Below, in pieces: positions 1 to 9,151 of a DNA stretch of 64,000 nucleotides. The position numbers and the translations under genes are program-made. Origin of the DNA: Acidovorax sp. 1608163 (lineage in GTDB: Bacteria; Pseudomonadota; Gammaproteobacteria; Burkholderiales; Burkholderiaceae_C); NCBI RefSeq assembly GCF_003669015.1, contig NZ_CP033069.1, positions 4,598,501 through 4,662,500 on the forward strand. Direction: 5' to 3'. Positions within the stretch are counted from its first letter, which is position 1. Each line of letters begins with the position of its first letter. The notes under the pieces were generated by a model, which saw only the letters and a list, made by a program, of their open reading frames with translations, was not told where the DNA came from and did no database searches.

Positions 1-392
1 TGTCGATGCGCTTTGGGGTGATGCGCATCCTGATGCTGGGGGCCATTCTCAGCGCGGGCAGCAATTTGCTGTTTGCCTGGCTGGCCGGGCATGGGCATGA
101 CGTGACAGCGCTGATTGCGGTGGTCTCGGCCGACAACCTGGCGGGTGGCGTGGCCTCGGCCGCGTTCATCGCCTACCTCTCCAGCCTGACCAACGTGAGC
201 TACTCGGCCACGCAGTACGCGCTGTTCAGCTCCATGATGCTGCTGCTGCCCAAGTTTCTGGCGGGCTTCTCGGGCGACTTTGTCAACGCCTATGGCTATG
301 CGCAGTTCTTCACCTCCACCGCGCTGCTGGGGCTGCCGGTGCTGCTGCTGGTGTGGCTGGCATCTAGCATAAAAACGGCACCTAGCGCTTGA
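1..392 (+). CDS. ampG: AmpG-like muropeptide MFS permease, C-terminal part (partial)
   Basis: Only the C-terminal ~130 residues lie in the window; the 5' end is upstream of base 1. The visible part contains about four hydrophobic segments and the stretches SSLTNVSYSATQYALFSS and FLAGFSGDFV, which resemble the end of AmpG-family transporters. These move anhydromuropeptides across the inner membrane for cell-wall recycling. The family call is by recognition of this tail. The last ten or so codons and the TGA stop fall inside a copy of the intergenic CTAGCGCTT palindrome, so the extreme C-terminus (SSIKTAPSA) is repeat-derived. Confidence 0.75.
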   Translation, partial: SMRFGVMRILMLGAILSAGSNLLFAWLAGHGHDVTALIAVVSADNLAGGVASAAFIAYLSSLTNVSYSATQYALFSSMMLLLPKFLAGFSGDFVNAYGYAQFFTSTALLGLPVLLLVWLASSIKTAPSA

Positions 393-432
393 TATAAAAG
401 CGCTAGCAGCTATTATTTATATAGCAAATATT
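364..432. repeat. Comamonadaceae-type intergenic palindrome, copy A
   Basis: Core CTAGCGCTT-gatataa-AAGCGCTAG followed by AGCTATT and ATAGCAAATA. The same arrangement recurs at 16171, 26268, 29878 and, degenerated, elsewhere in the window. It supplies the stop codon of the upstream permease gene and may also act as a transcript hairpin. Confidence 0.75.
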
Positions 433-559
433 TGCCAGACCGCCACGGACATTTACGGCAGCTTTACACAAGCGACAAGCGCACTGCACGCCTGCGGGGC
501 ACGATAGAGCGAGCTGGCGCGCCTGGGCGCGTGCCGCAGACCACCACTACACTGAATCC

Positions 560-1279
560 ATGAGCTCGCAACTGCTGATGATCGAAGACGACACCCGCCT
601 CGCAGAGATGGTGGGTGAGTACCTGGGCCAGTCGGGCCTGCATGTGACGCACCGGGCCGATGGCAAAAGCGGCCTGGCCCAGTTGCAGGGCCCCGAGGCA
701 GGCGCCCTGCCCGACCTGGTCATCCTGGACCTGATGCTGCCCGACATGGACGGGCTGGAGGTCTGCCGCCGCATCCGCTCGCTGCAGGGCTCTGCCGCAC
801 AGGTGCCGGTGCTGATGCTCACCGCCAAGGGCGACCCGATGGACCGCATCATCGGCCTGGAGCTGGGCGCCGACGACTACCTGCCCAAGCCGTTTGAGCC
901 CCGCGAGCTGCTGGCGCGCATCCGCGCCATCTTGCGCCGCCGCACCGACGGCGGCGCCGCAGCCGCCACGCAGGCGCTGCGCTTTGGCTCGCTGGAGATC
1001 GACCGCGACTCGCGCACCGTCACCGTGGGGGGACAGGTGGCCGACCTGACCTCGTACCAGTTCGACCTGCTGGTGGCCCTGGCCGAACGCGCAGGCCGCG
1101 TGCTGACGCGCGATCAGATCATGGAAGCCGTGCGCGGCCGCGAGCTGGACGCGTTTGACCGCTCCATTGACGTGCACATGGGCCGCATCCGCGCCGCCAT
1201 CGAGCAAGACGCCAAGAACCCCCGCCGCATCCTCACCGTGCGCGGCGTGGGCTATGTGTTTGCCAAGCAGCAGGATTGA
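560..1279 (+). CDS. OmpR-family response regulator
   Basis: The 239-residue protein has a receiver domain (about residues 4-118) with acidic pair D10/D11, phosphoacceptor D57 in VILDLMLPD, and a conserved Thr and Lys in LMLTAKGD and DDYLPKPF. A winged-helix DNA-binding domain follows (about 140-235), with the C-terminal motif RRILTVRGVGYVF typical of OmpR/PhoB regulators. It acts in the cytoplasm as the transcriptional output of the histidine kinase that follows, whose start overlaps or nearly abuts this stop. The first ATG was chosen. The regulon is unknown; similarity is generic to RstA/OmpR-type regulators. Confidence 0.93.
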   Translation: MSSQLLMIEDDTRLAEMVGEYLGQSGLHVTHRADGKSGLAQLQGPEAGALPDLVILDLMLPDMDGLEVCRRIRSLQGSAAQVPVLMLTAKGDPMDRIIGLELGADDYLPKPFEPRELLARIRAILRRRTDGGAAAATQALRFGSLEIDRDSRTVTVGGQVADLTSYQFDLLVALAERAGRVLTRDQIMEAVRGRELDAFDRSIDVHMGRIRAAIEQDAKNPRRILTVRGVGYVFAKQQD

Positions 1280-1287
1280 GCCCCGCC

Positions 1288-2600
1288 GTGAAGCTCTCCA
1301 ACCCGTTTGCCCAGCGCCTGTCCCTGCGCATCTGGCTGGCCGTGGTGGCCGGCATGGCCGTGCTGACGCTGGCCGTGGGCTGGGCCTGGCGGGTGGCGGT
1401 GGAAGAAGGCAACATGGCGCAGCCCGCACCGCATGGACGGGAATTGCTGCTGCGCAGCGCCGACGGGCAGACCGTGATGCGCGGCTATGCGGTGCGCGAG
1501 CCCGGCCCGCCGGGTGAAGGCATCGACTTCCGCATTGAAACGGACAACGGCGAGAAGTTCACCCTGGAGCTGGGGCCCAAGCCCCGCGTGAAGACCGGCG
1601 AGGCGAGCGCGCCGATGAACGCGGCGGCGAGCGGCGGCGTGCCGTGGGCCCGCCCGGCCCTCCGGGTGGCCCACCCGGAGGGGCTGACCGCGCCTTCTGG
1701 CTGCGCCCCCCGTTTGGCTTCGTCTGGATGCTGGCCATCATGGGCCTGGCGGCCGCGCTGGGCGTGTACCCCGTCATTCGCCGGCTGACCCTGCGGCTGG
1801 AGGCCTTGCAGCGCAGCGTGAAAAAGTTTGGCGAAGGCGACCTGTCAGTGCGCGTACCCGAGACCGGGCAAGACGAGGTGGCCGACCTGGCACGCCAGTT
1901 CAATGCGGCGGCCGCGCGGGTCGAGACCCTGGTCAAATCGCACAAGTCGCTGCTGGCCAATGCCTCGCATGAGTTGCGCTCACCCCTCACCCGCATCCGC
2001 ATGGGGCTGGAGCTGATGGGGGGCGACCAGCCCTCGCCCGCCTTCCGCGCAGAAATCTTGCGCAACATTGCCGAGCTGGACCAGCTGGTGGATGAAATCC
2101 TGCTGGCCAGCCGCCTGGACGCCCGCGAGGCCGATGTGGGCACCGTGGAAGAAGTGGATCTGATCGGCTTGGCCGCCGAGGAATGCGCCCGCGTGGACGC
2201 CGACTTGGACGTGAGCGCCGTGCCCGAGGGGCTGGAGGCGCACGGCATCTCCAAACTGCTGCGCCGCGCCATCCGCAACCTGCTGGAGAACGCCCGCCGC
2301 TACAGCACGGGCGAGATCACCGTGGTGGTGCAACGCGCCGGCGGCATGGCCGAAGTGCGCGTGTGCGACCGGGGCCCCGGTGTGCCACCTGCGCAGCGCG
2401 AACGCATCTTCGAGCCGTTTTACCGCTTGCCCGGCGCCAGCGAACGCTCGGGCGGCGTGGGCCTGGGGCTGGCACTGGTGCGGTCGATTGCCGGGCGCCA
2501 CAACGGCACCGTGCACTGCGAAGACCACGCGGGCGGCGGTGCCTGCTTTGTGCTGCGGCTGCCGCTGGCGCAGCCCGTTGCAGGGCCTCACACGCCATAG
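1288..2600 (+). pseudogene. Sensor histidine kinase, frameshifted as sequenced
   Basis: Two overlapping frames make one kinase of about 440 residues. The first frame (from GTG 1288, or TTG 1276) gives an N-terminal transmembrane helix and a short periplasmic part ending near LELGPKPR. The second continues through a Gly/Pro-rich linker (PPGPPGGPPGG), a second transmembrane helix (WMLAIMGLAAALGVYPV), HAMP, HisKA with phospho-accepting His in LLANASHELRSPLTR, and an ATPase domain with N (NLLENARR), G1 (DRGPGVPP) and G2 (GVGLGLAL) boxes. The join lies around 1572-1610 and needs one extra base; the G4 at 1572-1575 or C4 at 1582-1585 are candidate sites. It partners the preceding regulator. A sequencing error is more likely than true decay. 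Confidence 0.85.
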
Positions 2601-2605
2601 TGAGT

Positions 2606-3862
2606 TCAAAGGCCAGGGGGCTTCAAGGGCCAGCGCCACACCATGGCGGCATACAGCACCGCCCCCAGCACCAGTGCCCCGGCAGCAGCTCCCAGCCCCT
2701 GCGCAAAACCTTGCCCCTGCGTAGCGGCGCCGTGCAGCAGCCACGCCACCATGGGTGGGCCTGCAATTTGCCCCACGCCATAGGCGGCCGTCAGCAGGCC
2801 GGTAAAGCTGTCCCCCGCCGCAGGCCACACCCGGCGTGCCTCTTGCAGGGCATAAAAGGTGATGGCCGTGAAGGGCAGCCCCAGCAGCCAACTGCCCAGC
2901 GCAAACCCTGCGGCGCCGGGCCACACCAGGGTCAAGGCGATGGCAGCCGCCTGCATCAAATAGGCCCCCAGCAGCAGCCAGCGGCGGTCCCACCGGGCGG
3001 GGGTGCGGGTAGACAGCGCCGCGCCCATGGCGACACCCGCGCCAAACAGCGGCCAGAACAAATCAGGCCAAGGCGAACCCGCAGGCAAGGCAGAGCGCGC
3101 AATCACCGGCAAAAACGTGGCCGTGACGATGTACCCCAGCCCCGCCAACCCGTAGGCCAGCGTGAGCAGGCTGCGGGCCGCCACCCCCAGCCCGGCGGGC
3201 GCAGCCAAAGGGGCCTGCGTGCTGGCCGCGTTGGGCTGGGGCAAGCCCTGCAGCACCGGCCACACCAAGGCGCACAGCCCCACGCACAGCAGGCCAAACA
3301 CAGCCCAGCCCGCCGCTGCGGGCCAGTGCCAGGCCACCATGGCGCTGGCCGACAAGCCCGTGAGCGCAATGCCCAGCCCCGGCCCACAAAAAATGAAGCC
3401 CCCGAGCGCGGGCTGCCCCAGCGCCACCAAGCGCAACATGCACCAGGCCGAGACGTTCAAAAACACCAGGGCGCTGGCCACCCCTGCGGCAAAGCGCAGC
3501 GCAGGCCAAGCCCACGGCCAAGGCAAGGCCATGCCCAGCGTCAACACCACCGTGGCCAGTAACCCCCAGCGCGCCAGCCGCGCCGCATGCCAGCGCTGGC
3601 GCGCACGCGGCGCCACCCACGGGAAGGCCATGCAGGCCAGCGCCCCCAGCAGGTAGCCCACATAGTTGGCCGTGGCCAACCAGCTGCCACCGGCCAGCGA
3701 CACGACCCCGTCGTGCAGCATCATGGGCAGCAGCGGGGTAAAGGCAAAGCGGCCAATGCCCATGGCCGCCGCCAGCGCTGCCATGCCCGCCAGGGCCACG
3801 GTGTAGGGGCGGTCAAACAGGGCGACGGGGGCAGACGAAGAGGCCGAGGCAGAAGAGGACAT
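2606..3862 (-). CDS. YbfB/YjiJ-type MFS transporter
   Basis: A polytopic membrane protein of about 418 residues with around twelve hydrophobic segments. The N-terminal signature AMGIGRFAFTPLLPMM is characteristic of the YbfB/YjiJ (MFS_4) branch of the major facilitator superfamily. The substrate is unknown. It is divergent from a LysR gene across a short AT-rich spacer, a standard arrangement in which the regulator controls the exporter. The ATG at 3862 is preferred; an in-frame GTG at 3913 would add a Ser/Ala-rich leader. The 3' end lies 5 bp from the histidine-kinase stop (convergent). Confidence 0.85.
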   Translation of the reverse strand: MSSSASASSSAPVALFDRPYTVALAGMAALAAAMGIGRFAFTPLLPMMLHDGVVSLAGGSWLATANYVGYLLGALACMAFPWVAPRARQRWHAARLARWGLLATVVLTLGMALPWPWAWPALRFAAGVASALVFLNVSAWCMLRLVALGQPALGGFIFCGPGLGIALTGLSASAMVAWHWPAAAGWAVFGLLCVGLCALVWPVLQGLPQPNAASTQAPLAAPAGLGVAARSLLTLAYGLAGLGYIVTATFLPVIARSALPAGSPWPDLFWPLFGAGVAMGAALSTRTPARWDRRWLLLGAYLMQAAAIALTLVWPGAAGFALGSWLLGLPFTAITFYALQEARRVWPAAGDSFTGLLTAAYGVGQIAGPPMVAWLLHGAATQGQGFAQGLGAAAGALVLGAVLYAAMVWRWPLKPPGL

Positions 3863-3932
3863 GAGGGCAGGTTCCAGGCCACCAGAGAGCGCCTGCTGAG
3901 CAGTGGCGGCCACCTGGCGTATTATTCTGAAT

Positions 3933-3960
3933 TGAGATTTATTTTTTATAAATCATCTCA
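3933..3960. promoter_or_regulatory. Probable LysR operator/divergent promoter
   Basis: AT-rich imperfect inverted repeat TGAGAT-TTATTTTTTATAA-ATCATCTCA in the spacer between the MFS gene and the LysR gene. The position and dyad symmetry suit a LysR-type binding site with overlapping divergent promoters. This is inference from sequence only. Confidence 0.5.
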
Positions 3961-3974
3961 CAAAGAGAATATTC

Positions 3975-4900
3975 ATGGACCTTGCTGCACTGGAAATCTT
4001 TCGCGCCGTCGCCGCCGAAGGCAGCGTGACCCGGGCGGCCGAGCGGCTGGGCCGCGTGCAGTCCAACGTGACCACGCGCGTTCAGCAACTGGAGGAGCAA
4101 CTGGGCGCTCCGCTGTTTTTGCGCGAAGGGCGGCGCATGCTGCTGACGCCCGCGGGTGAATCGCTGCGCGGCTATGCCGACCGCCTGCTGGCGCTGGCCG
4201 AAGAGGCCCGCCAGGCGGTGCACCCCACCCACCCCAGCGGGCGCCTGCGCCTGGGCGCCATGGAAAGCACCGCCGCCGCACGCCTGCCGCAGCCCCTAGC
4301 ACGGCTGCATGCGCAGTGGCCCGAGGTGGAGCTGGAGCTGACCACCGGCGCCTCTGCCCCCTGGCAGAGCAGGTGCTGGCCCACACCCTGGACGCCGCCC
4401 TGGTGGCCTGGCCTTTGCAGGGGTTAGCGCCCGATGCCCCGCTGGAACGCACCACGGTGTACCAGGAATCTTTGCTGCTGGCCCTGCCCGCCGACCACCC
4501 GCCGGTGCACAGCCCGGCCGATCTGCAGTTGCACACGCTGGCAGCCTTCGGCACCGGCTGCACCTACCGCCACCTGGGCGAGGCCTGGATGCAGCAGGCC
4601 CCTGGCACGGCCCAATCCATAGGCACAGGCAAGCCCCCCAAGGTGCTCGAGCTGGCGTCGTACCACGCCATCCTGGCCTGCGTGGCCGCAGGCCGCTGCG
4701 CGGGCGTAGTGCCCCAGGCCGTGTGGGACCTGATGCGTGATCCCCCCGCACTGCGCCTGGTGCCGCTGCAGCACTGCGACACCGTGCTGGTGCGCCGGCG
4801 CGGCTACCAGTCGCCCGCGCTCGATGCCCTGCTGGACACCTTGTTCAGCCTGCGGCAGGGCCACGGCCCCGCCGTGCCCACCTGGATTTCCTCGACCTGA
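3975..4900 (+). pseudogene. LysR-family transcriptional regulator, frameshifted as sequenced
   Basis: The N-terminal frame encodes the LysR helix-turn-helix ([23 protein letters not shown]) and runs to [12 protein letters not shown]. The remainder of the effector domain continues from [19 protein letters not shown] in the next frame to the stop at 4900. Adding one C to the C5 run at 4357-4361 restores a single protein of about 308 residues, the normal LysR length. It probably regulates the divergent MFS exporter. The effector domain ends next to the nitronate monooxygenase start. The break may be a base-calling error. Confidence 0.85.
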
Positions 4901-4916
4901 AATGGAGCCCGCACCC

Positions 4917-5990
4917 ATGAGCTATTCACTTTTGCAGCGCCTGCTCATCACCCTGCCCATTGTCCAGGGCCCCATGACGGGGGCTGACAGCCCCGCGCTG
5001 GCCGCCGCCGTCTCGGCTGCGGGCGGGTTGGGCATGCTGGGCTGCGGCATGCGCTCGCCCGCCGCCATGGCCGAGGCTGCGGCCGCCGTACGGCAGTTGA
5101 CGGACCGGCCCTTTGGCATGAACCTCTTTGTGCAAGCCACCCCCACCCCCGATGCGGCCACGGTGCAGGCCGCGCTGCAGCGCCTGGCGCCGTTGTATGC
5201 CGAGCTGGGCCTCACGCCCGAGGTGCCCGCGCAGTGGTGCGAAGACTTTGGCGCCCAGCTGGACGCCCTGGTGGCGCTGCGCCCGGCGGTGGCCAGCTTC
5301 ACCTTTGGCATCCTGACCGCCGCGCAAGTGGCGCGCCTGCAAGCAGTGGGCAGCCTGGTGGTGGGCACCGCCACCACGGTGGCCGAGGCCCAGGCCTGGG
5401 CTGCAGTGGGGGCCGATGCGGTGTGCGCCAGCGGCATGGAAGCCGGGGGCCACCGGGGCACGTTTTTGGGCGATTTCCGGTCAAGCCTGGTGGGCACCCT
5501 GGCGCTGGTGCCCCAGTGCGTGGATGCGCTGGACATCCCGGTGATTGCAGCGGGCGGCATCATGGACGGGCGCGGCATTGCCGCCGCCCAGGCCCTGGGC
5601 GCGCAAGCAGTGCAGATGGGCACGGCCTTTTTGACCTGCCCCGAGTCCAGCATCAGCCCCGCCTACCGCCAGGCCCTGGTGCAGGCCAAGGACACCGACA
5701 CGCGGCTGACCCGCATCTTCTCAGGCCGCCCCGCGCGCGGCATCGTCAACCCCATGATGCAAGCCATGGCGGCCGACGAGGCGAATGTGCCGGCCTACCC
5801 CGTGCAAAACGCGCTGACCGGCGCCCTGCGCCGCGCCGCAGCCGCCCAGGGCCGCTCCAGCCATTTGTCGCTGTGGGCTGGCCAGGGGGTGGCAGCCGTA
5901 CGGCCCCAGCCTGCAGCCCAGCTGGTGGCAGCACTGGCCGAGGAATGGCGGGCGGCTTGCAGGCAGCTCAGCGCGGCCACCGCGCACTGA
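4917..5990 (+). CDS. Nitronate monooxygenase (2-nitropropane dioxygenase family)
   Basis: The protein is 357 residues, the usual size for class I nitronate monooxygenases, which are FMN-dependent TIM barrels oxidising alkyl nitronates. Visible landmarks are the N-terminal PIVQGPMTG motif, the GMEAGGHRG loop, IPVIAAGGIMDGRG for phosphate/FMN binding, and GAQAVQMGTAFL. The ATG at 4917 starts MSYSLLQRLL; an in-frame ATG at 4902 is possible. It lies 16 bp after the LysR stop on the same strand, so co-transcription is plausible. Confidence 0.9.
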   Translation: MSYSLLQRLLITLPIVQGPMTGADSPALAAAVSAAGGLGMLGCGMRSPAAMAEAAAAVRQLTDRPFGMNLFVQATPTPDAATVQAALQRLAPLYAELGLTPEVPAQWCEDFGAQLDALVALRPAVASFTFGILTAAQVARLQAVGSLVVGTATTVAEAQAWAAVGADAVCASGMEAGGHRGTFLGDFRSSLVGTLALVPQCVDALDIPVIAAGGIMDGRGIAAAQALGAQAVQMGTAFLTCPESSISPAYRQALVQAKDTDTRLTRIFSGRPARGIVNPMMQAMAADEANVPAYPVQNALTGALRRAAAAQGRSSHLSLWAGQGVAAVRPQPAAQLVAALAEEWRAACRQLSAATAH

Positions 5991-6082
5991 GCACGCTGCC
6001 GAGCGAAAGCCCGAGGGCGCACGGGGTGCAAGGCCGCAGCCTGCGTGCCCCTGCCTACAATCGGCCCGAACCCCGATTGCCC

Positions 6083-7060
6083 ATGCCCCACATCATCGCC
6101 AACCCTTTCACGCTGACGGAGTTTTTGCTCGACAGCCTGCCCCCCGCGCAACGGGCCGGTGTGCTGACGCACCCCAAGCGCATCAAGGGCGTGGCCTATT
6201 CACTGCTGAAGGCGCTGGACGCGTGGTGCCCGTTTCGGCTGCCGGGGTTTCGCCCGTTTCCTGAGGCTTACCTGCAGGCGCTGCAGGCCATTCCTGAGCA
6301 AGCGCCGGTGCTGATTTTCGGGATCGAGAACATCAAGGACCTGCGCATTCTGCGCAAGTACCTGCGCACCCGGCGCATCGCGGTGTTCACCTGGAATCCG
6401 GTCATCGACTACCAGCAAAACCACCGGGTGCGGCAGTTGCACATCCAGCAGCTCAAGGGGCTGGGGTTTCACATCTTCACGTTCGACCCGGGCGATGCGC
6501 AGCGCTACGGCCTCACGCTCACGCAGCAGGTGTACCGGTCTGTCGAGGGTTTGCGCCAACCCCTGCCCGAGGCGTTTGACATCTACTTTCTGGGGCAGGA
6601 CAAGCACCGTTTCGAGACCCTGCGCACGCTGGCCGAGCAATGGCACAGCCTGGGCCTGCGCACCTGCCTGCGCATGGTGCCCGAGCCGGGCCAAAACTAC
6701 GCTCCGGTGCCCGGCCTGGAAGTGCTGGCGCACAGCATCGACTACCTCAGCAACATCGACAGCATCAACCACGCCCGCTGCCTGCTGGAGATCACCCAGG
6801 CCAACCAGAGCGGGCTGACGGTGCGCTGCCTGGAGGCGCTGTTCTTTGACAAAAAGCTCATCACCAACAACCCATGCGTGCGCACGCTGCCGTTTTACAA
6901 CCCCGCGCGCTTTTTCATCCTGGGGCAGGATGACCCCCAGGCCCTCCCTGCGTTCTTGCAAGCCCCCATGCCGCCGCTGCCCCCTGGGGACTTGCAGCCG
7001 TACGACTTTGCACACTGGGTGCAGCAGTTCGACCACATCACGGACCCAGCGCGGGCCTGA
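6083..7060 (+). CDS. Unassigned protein of surface-glycan cluster
   Basis: A 325-residue soluble protein without signal peptide or membrane segment. The C-terminal half (YFLGQDKHRFETL, LEITQANQSGLTVRCLEALFFDKKLITNN) resembles the nucleotide-sugar-binding half of glycosyltransferase-like and CgeB-like proteins, where a conserved Glu sits in a 'gl..R.fEaL...k.lit' pattern. It is convergent with an O-antigen-ligase-like gene and followed by GT25 and GT4 genes, which supports a role in LPS or capsule assembly. The family is not firmly recognised. The start is the ATG opening MPHIIANPF. Confidence 0.7.
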   Translation: MPHIIANPFTLTEFLLDSLPPAQRAGVLTHPKRIKGVAYSLLKALDAWCPFRLPGFRPFPEAYLQALQAIPEQAPVLIFGIENIKDLRILRKYLRTRRIAVFTWNPVIDYQQNHRVRQLHIQQLKGLGFHIFTFDPGDAQRYGLTLTQQVYRSVEGLRQPLPEAFDIYFLGQDKHRFETLRTLAEQWHSLGLRTCLRMVPEPGQNYAPVPGLEVLAHSIDYLSNIDSINHARCLLEITQANQSGLTVRCLEALFFDKKLITNNPCVRTLPFYNPARFFILGQDDPQALPAFLQAPMPPLPPGDLQPYDFAHWVQQFDHITDPARA

Positions 7061-7068
7061 CGGGCCAA

Positions 7069-8298
7069 TCAGGCCAGCACACCAGCCTGCGCCTTGGCGC
7101 ACGGCCGCAGCGGCGCCGTCAGCACCAGCACCAGGCCAAAGCTGTAGGCCAGCCCTTCGTTGGCCAGCCAGATGCCGCTGTGCGTGAGGCTGCCCACGCA
7201 GGCCACCCCCACGAAGGCAAAAGCCACGGCGCGGTCCAGCCGCTCCATGCGTGCGGCTTGCCACAGGGCGGCAGCAAACACGGCCGCAAAGGCCAGCAGC
7301 CCCGGAATCCCGTGCTCGATCATGAAAAACAAGAACTGGTTGTGCGGATGGAACGAGCCCGCCGCGCACCACTCGGGCGTAGTGGCAATGCGGCAAAACT
7401 CGCCGTGGTAAGCCCCGGTGCCCCAACCCAACCAGGGCTTTTGCCAGAACAGATCCAGCCCATAGTGCAAGAAATACAGGCGCGGCCCGATGGAGGTCGT
7501 GGTCTCGGGCACCTCGCCCAGCTCTTTCAGGCCCAGTGCCACACGCGGAACAATGGTGGGCGACAACAGCACGGCGCCCGCCAGCAGCACCGCGACCAGT
7601 GCCAGGGCCATCCACCACCGGCGCACCGGCACCAGCGCCAAGACAAAGGCCAGCACGGCCACCGCCGTGGCCACATAGCCCGTGCGCCCGTAGAGCAGCT
7701 GGGTGTTGCACACAAAAGCCAACGCTGCCACGGCCAGCCAGGCACCCCGCTGCCAAGCCACGTTGGCGCGTAGCGCCAAGTACAGGCCGCGCAGCATCAG
7801 CAGGGCCATCAGCACGCTTTGGGTGATGTAGTCCTTGAACACAGAATGGTCGCCGCCCCAGCCCAGCGTCTGGGCGCGCGACCAGGGCAGCCGCCACCAG
7901 ATGCTGAGGTAGCTGCTGGCCAACGTGAACAGGGCAGCGATGGTGAAAGCCGTCCAGCAGCGCTCGCGGGTTTTCTCATCCTGCGCCAGCAGCGAGATGG
8001 CGATGACCATGAGCAACAGTTTGTCGTACTTGAGCCAGTGGTCCAGCACCACGCGCCAGGGGGCGGTGGTGTACACAGCCCCCAGCAAAATGATGGCGTA
8101 CAGGACCAGCAATGGGAGGGAGACGGCATTGCCGCGGGCAGCATCCCAACGCTGGCGCCAGTCGCCCGCCAGCAACCAGGCAAGCACCAGGCACAGCAGC
8201 GAGATGTTGGCCCCCGCAAGCGTCCACGGGATGGAAAAGAAGGCTGCGATGGCACTGAAAACAGCCGCCGAGCGCAGGAAAACGTGGGGATACTGCAT
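7069..8298 (-). CDS. O-antigen ligase family membrane protein
   Basis: A 409-residue polytopic protein with about ten to twelve hydrophobic segments. A large soluble loop (about residues 285-345) carries WLGWGTGAYHGEF and GSFHPHNQFLFFMIEHGIPG. The H-x-x-N/H...G-hydrophobic arrangement is typical of Wzy/WaaL-type ligases, which transfer polysaccharide from undecaprenyl diphosphate in the inner membrane. The ATG at 8298 (MQYPHVFLRS) follows an AAGGT stretch and is preferred over an ATG 17 codons upstream. The neighbouring glycosyltransferases fit an LPS-core/O-antigen locus. Ligase versus polymerase cannot be decided from sequence. Confidence 0.85.
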   Translation of the reverse strand: MQYPHVFLRSAAVFSAIAAFFSIPWTLAGANISLLCLVLAWLLAGDWRQRWDAARGNAVSLPLLVLYAIILLGAVYTTAPWRVVLDHWLKYDKLLLMVIAISLLAQDEKTRERCWTAFTIAALFTLASSYLSIWWRLPWSRAQTLGWGGDHSVFKDYITQSVLMALLMLRGLYLALRANVAWQRGAWLAVAALAFVCNTQLLYGRTGYVATAVAVLAFVLALVPVRRWWMALALVAVLLAGAVLLSPTIVPRVALGLKELGEVPETTTSIGPRLYFLHYGLDLFWQKPWLGWGTGAYHGEFCRIATTPEWCAAGSFHPHNQFLFFMIEHGIPGLLAFAAVFAAALWQAARMERLDRAVAFAFVGVACVGSLTHSGIWLANEGLAYSFGLVLVLTAPLRPCAKAQAGVLA

Positions 8299-8429
8299 AG
8301 ACCTTGTCGCCACAACGGCAACAACATTGACACCAGGCCAGCACATCACTGGTGCCCAGGCCGCGATAATTAGAGCCTCACATTATCCATTGCACGGCGG
8401 CAGCCCCTGCGCCTGCGTGCTTCGCGCCC

Positions 8430-9143
8430 ATGCCCCAACCTATCGTTCACACCATGCACTGGGACAACATCCCCAGTGTCATCCTGCAAAAGCAGCGTGA
8501 AGTTTTTGCCGCCCTGGACGTTCCGCTGCAGCAGGAATCTGCGCACCGCATCCCCCATGGCACCTGGATGAACAGCGTGGTGGAGCGCATGGCATCCGAC
8601 GACATCGTCATCTTTTGCGACATTGACGCCTTCCCGCTCAAGCGCTCGGCCTACGACCTGGCCGTGGCCCACGCAGAGCAAGGCGCCATCTTCGGCCTGT
8701 CGCAGTTTTCCAACCACAAGAAAACCACTGAAACCTATGCGGGCCCCATGTTCATGGCGTTTCGCAAAAGCGTGTGGGAGCGGCTGGGGAGCCCCGACCT
8801 CAAATCATCGTCGGCCTTTGACGCGGCCGAAGGCCTGTCGGCCCTGGCGCGCCAGCAAGGCGTGCCGCTGGTGCTGCACAAACCCACCTCCACGCTGATT
8901 TCCAAGTTTGCCCTGGGCAACGAAGGGGTGTTTGGCATTGGCACCTTCTACGGCGACAACGACTTCTTTCACCTGTTCGAGTCGCGCGAGCCCGCGTACG
9001 AGCAATTGCTGGTGGCCGTGGCCGACGACGCCATCGCGCAGCGCCCCTTGCAGTTTGCCTGCTACCTGGAGGCTGCCATTGCCCTGCAACAAGGCACCCC
9101 GGTCAAAAAGAAGCGCCGCTGGTGGCGCCGCCTGCTGGGTTGA
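8430..9143 (+). CDS. Putative GT-A-like glycosyltransferase-associated protein
   Basis: A 237-residue soluble protein. FCDIDAFPLKRSAYDLA has the form of a hydrophobic strand ending in a DxD motif, the metal/nucleotide-sugar site of GT-A glycosyltransferases. A basic tail (KKKRRWWRRLL) ends the protein and might give peripheral membrane attachment. The next gene (GT25) starts 8 bp after the stop, so the two are probably one transcript. The exact family is not recognised, and the catalytic function is inferred from the DxD and context. Confidence 0.7.
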   Translation: MPQPIVHTMHWDNIPSVILQKQREVFAALDVPLQQESAHRIPHGTWMNSVVERMASDDIVIFCDIDAFPLKRSAYDLAVAHAEQGAIFGLSQFSNHKKTTETYAGPMFMAFRKSVWERLGSPDLKSSSAFDAAEGLSALARQQGVPLVLHKPTSTLISKFALGNEGVFGIGTFYGDNDFFHLFESREPAYEQLLVAVADDAIAQRPLQFACYLEAAIALQQGTPVKKKRRWWRRLLG

Positions 9144-9151
9144 GCGCACCC

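Noticed and set aside
464..1429. Long open frames antisense to the response regulator and similar antisense frames across the window
   Set aside because: High-GC codon usage creates long shadow frames. They lack family motifs, are Arg/Ala/His-rich and disappear relative to well-identified genes on the other strand.
5234..6082. A long frame running into the glycan gene at 6083 from inside the nitronate monooxygenase gene
   Set aside because: The upstream 280 codons are out of frame with the nitronate monooxygenase and have no protein-like composition; only the part from ATG 6083 is credible.
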